In this document: piece after piece, positions 32,735-34,092 of the stretch
Layout of the letters: each line of letters starts with the position of its first letter
Numbering within the stretch: the stretch's first letter is position 1
NCBI GenBank assembly: GCA_051117315.1
Contig: JBNPEA010000172.1
Location: forward strand, 1-34,092
From: Salinarimonas sp051117315
Lineage (GTDB): Bacteria; Pseudomonadota; Alphaproteobacteria; Rhizobiales; Beijerinckiaceae
Length of the DNA: 34,092 nt
Direction: 5' to 3'
The notes under the pieces: model-generated
Databases searched by the model: none
Told to the model about the DNA's origin: nothing
What the model saw: the letters and a program-made list of their open reading frames with translations, nothing else
Position numbers and translations under genes: made by a program

Positions 32735-34092
32735 ATGACCACCACCCCCCTCCTCTCCGTGCGCGACCTCTCCGTCGCCTTCACCCAGGCCGGGCGCACC
32801 ACGCTCGCGGTCGACCGCGTGTCCTTCGACATCGCCAAGGGCGAGACCGTGGCGCTCGTCGGCGAATCCGGGTCGGGCAAGTCGGTGACGGCGTTGTCGA
32901 TCCTCAAGCTGCTGCAATACCCCACCGCCTCGCACCCCTCGGGCGAGATCCACTTCAAGGGGCGCGACCTGCTCGCTGCCCCCGAGGAGGAGATCATGAC
33001 GGTGCGCGGGGCGGACATCACCATGGTGTTCCAGGAGCCGATGACCTCGCTCAACCCGCTGCACGTGATCTCGCGGCAGATCGGTGAGATCCTGCGGCTG
33101 CACCGGCAGCTGTCGGAGAAGGACGCGCGGGCCCGCACGCTGGAGCTGCTCGAGCGGGTCGGCATCCGCGAGGCGGCGTCGCGCATGGACGCCTATCCCC
33201 ACCAGCTCTCCGGCGGCCAGCGCCAGCGCGTGATGATCGCCATGGCGCTCGCCAACGACCCCGACCTGCTCATCGCCGACGAGCCGACGACGGCGCTCGA
33301 CGTCACCGTCCAGGCCCAGATCCTGACGCTGCTCGCCGAGCTGAAGCGCGACCTCGGCATGGCGATGCTGTTCATCACCCACGATCTCGGCATCGTGCGC
33401 AAGGTGGCGGACCGGGTCTGCGTCATGCTCCAGGGCGAGATCGTCGAGCACGGGCCGGTGGCCGAGGTCTTCGACGATCCGCGGCACGAGTACACGAGGC
33501 GGCTCCTGAACGCCGAGCCGAGGGGCCGGCCCGACCCGGTGCCTGCGGGCGCCGAGACCCTGGTCGAGGCCGGGCCGATCAAGGTGCACTTCCCGATCAA
33601 GCGCGGCTTCCTCGGCCGCACGGTCGGCCACGTCAAGGCGGTCGACGGCGTGAGCGTGACGGTGCGCGCCGGCGAGACCGTGGGCGTCGTCGGCGAATCC
33701 GGGTCGGGCAAGACGACGCTCGGTCTCGCCATGCTGCGGCTGATCTCGTCGGAGGGCCCGGTCGTCTTCCTCGGCAACCGGCTCGACGGGCTGAAGTCGA
33801 ACCGGGTGCGGCCCTTCCGTAAGGATATGCAGATCGTCTTCCAGGACCCCTACGGCTCGCTCTCGCCCCGCCTCTCGGTGGCGCAGATCGTCGAGGAGGG
33901 GCTCCTGGTGATGAACGCCAAGCTCGGCCTCGCGGAGCGCCGCGAGATCGTCGCCCGTGCTCTGCTCGACGTCGGCCTCGACCCGCAGGCGATGGACCGC
34001 TACCCGCACGAATTCTCCGGCGGGCAGCGCCAGCGCATCGCCATCGCCCGCGCCATGGCGCTCGAGCCGCGTTTCGTGGTGCTCGACGAGCC
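32735..34092 (+). CDS. yejF: Peptide ABC transporter ATPase YejF, two nucleotide-binding domains (cut by window edge)
   Basis: Starts at ATG 32735 and runs off the window after 452 residues. First nucleotide-binding domain: Walker A GESGSGKS (43-50), Q-loop VFQEPMTSLNP, signature LSGGQRQRV, Walker B LLIADEPTTALD and the H-loop ITHDLG. A linker with the oligopeptide-ATPase pattern HEYTRRLL follows. Second domain: Walker A GESGSGKTT, VFQDPYGSLSPR and FSGGQRQRIAIARAMALEPRFVVLDEP, where the window ends inside Walker B. The fused double ATPase is typical of YejF. Separated from yejE by the two toxin-antitoxin modules. Confidence 0.93.
   Translation, partial: MTTTPLLSVRDLSVAFTQAGRTTLAVDRVSFDIAKGETVALVGESGSGKSVTALSILKLLQYPTASHPSGEIHFKGRDLLAAPEEEIMTVRGADITMVFQEPMTSLNPLHVISRQIGEILRLHRQLSEKDARARTLELLERVGIREAASRMDAYPHQLSGGQRQRVMIAMALANDPDLLIADEPTTALDVTVQAQILTLLAELKRDLGMAMLFITHDLGIVRKVADRVCVMLQGEIVEHGPVAEVFDDPRHEYTRRLLNAEPRGRPDPVPAGAETLVEAGPIKVHFPIKRGFLGRTVGHVKAVDGVSVTVRAGETVGVVGESGSGKTTLGLAMLRLISSEGPVVFLGNRLDGLKSNRVRPFRKDMQIVFQDPYGSLSPRLSVAQIVEEGLLVMNAKLGLAERREIVARALLDVGLDPQAMDRYPHEFSGGQRQRIAIARAMALEPRFVVLDE

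Overview
The window looks like a chromosomal segment of a high-GC alphaproteobacterium, most likely a member of the Hyphomicrobiales (Rhizobiales). The evidence is gene content: a methylsuccinyl-CoA dehydrogenase of the ethylmalonyl-CoA pathway, a phasin with a PhaR-like promoter, a chorismate mutase-hisC-tyrC aromatic operon, a DUF3309 mini-protein, a DacF-type carboxypeptidase with a SPOR tail, and a yejA1-yejA2-yejB-yejE-yejF peptide importer of the rhizobial layout. I cannot name a genus from sequence alone; Methylobacteriaceae or Salinarimonas-like lineages would fit. No rRNA, tRNA, CRISPR array, transposase or phage gene was seen.

Layout: 1-3536 (minus) holds a truncated CobW-type GTPase, then the aromatic amino acid operon (chorismate mutase, hisC, tyrC), with a nested palindromic repeat between the two. 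3627-5087 (minus) is a visibly lower-GC Schlafen/AlbA_2-type gene that looks acquired. 5228-8228 is a divergent pair, a MATE exporter and an M20 peptidase. 8239-10176 carries small genes: a conserved hypothetical, a lone PIN-domain gene, a 13-bp tandem repeat, a DUF3309 membrane mini-protein and an 82-residue protein. 10521-14241 is a three-subunit molybdenum hydroxylase of the PaoABC type. 14244-17906 has a small membrane protein, an XRE regulator, class I fumarase with a hot-dog thioesterase, a secreted hypothetical and a 67-residue protein. 17939-18130 is a second palindromic repeat of the same design as the first. 18236-21141 (minus) has mcd, an ATC-hydrolase-family gene and a phasin. 21448-24712 has dacF and a VWA/J-domain gene pair. 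24989 to the end is the yej peptide-import operon.

The most unusual feature is in that operon: two related PIN-domain toxin-antitoxin modules sit head to tail between the second permease gene (yejE) and the ATPase gene (yejF), in the operon's direction and with almost no spacing. They would be transcribed as part of the transporter operon. Other points worth following are the Schlafen-like gene with its putative E-E-D triad, the phasin promoter with a pair of inverted TGCACTGCA sites placed on its -35/-10 region, the 13-bp tandem repeat ahead of the DUF3309 gene, the palindromic repeat family, and a PaoB-like subunit whose four-cysteine loop suggests an extra Fe-S cluster.
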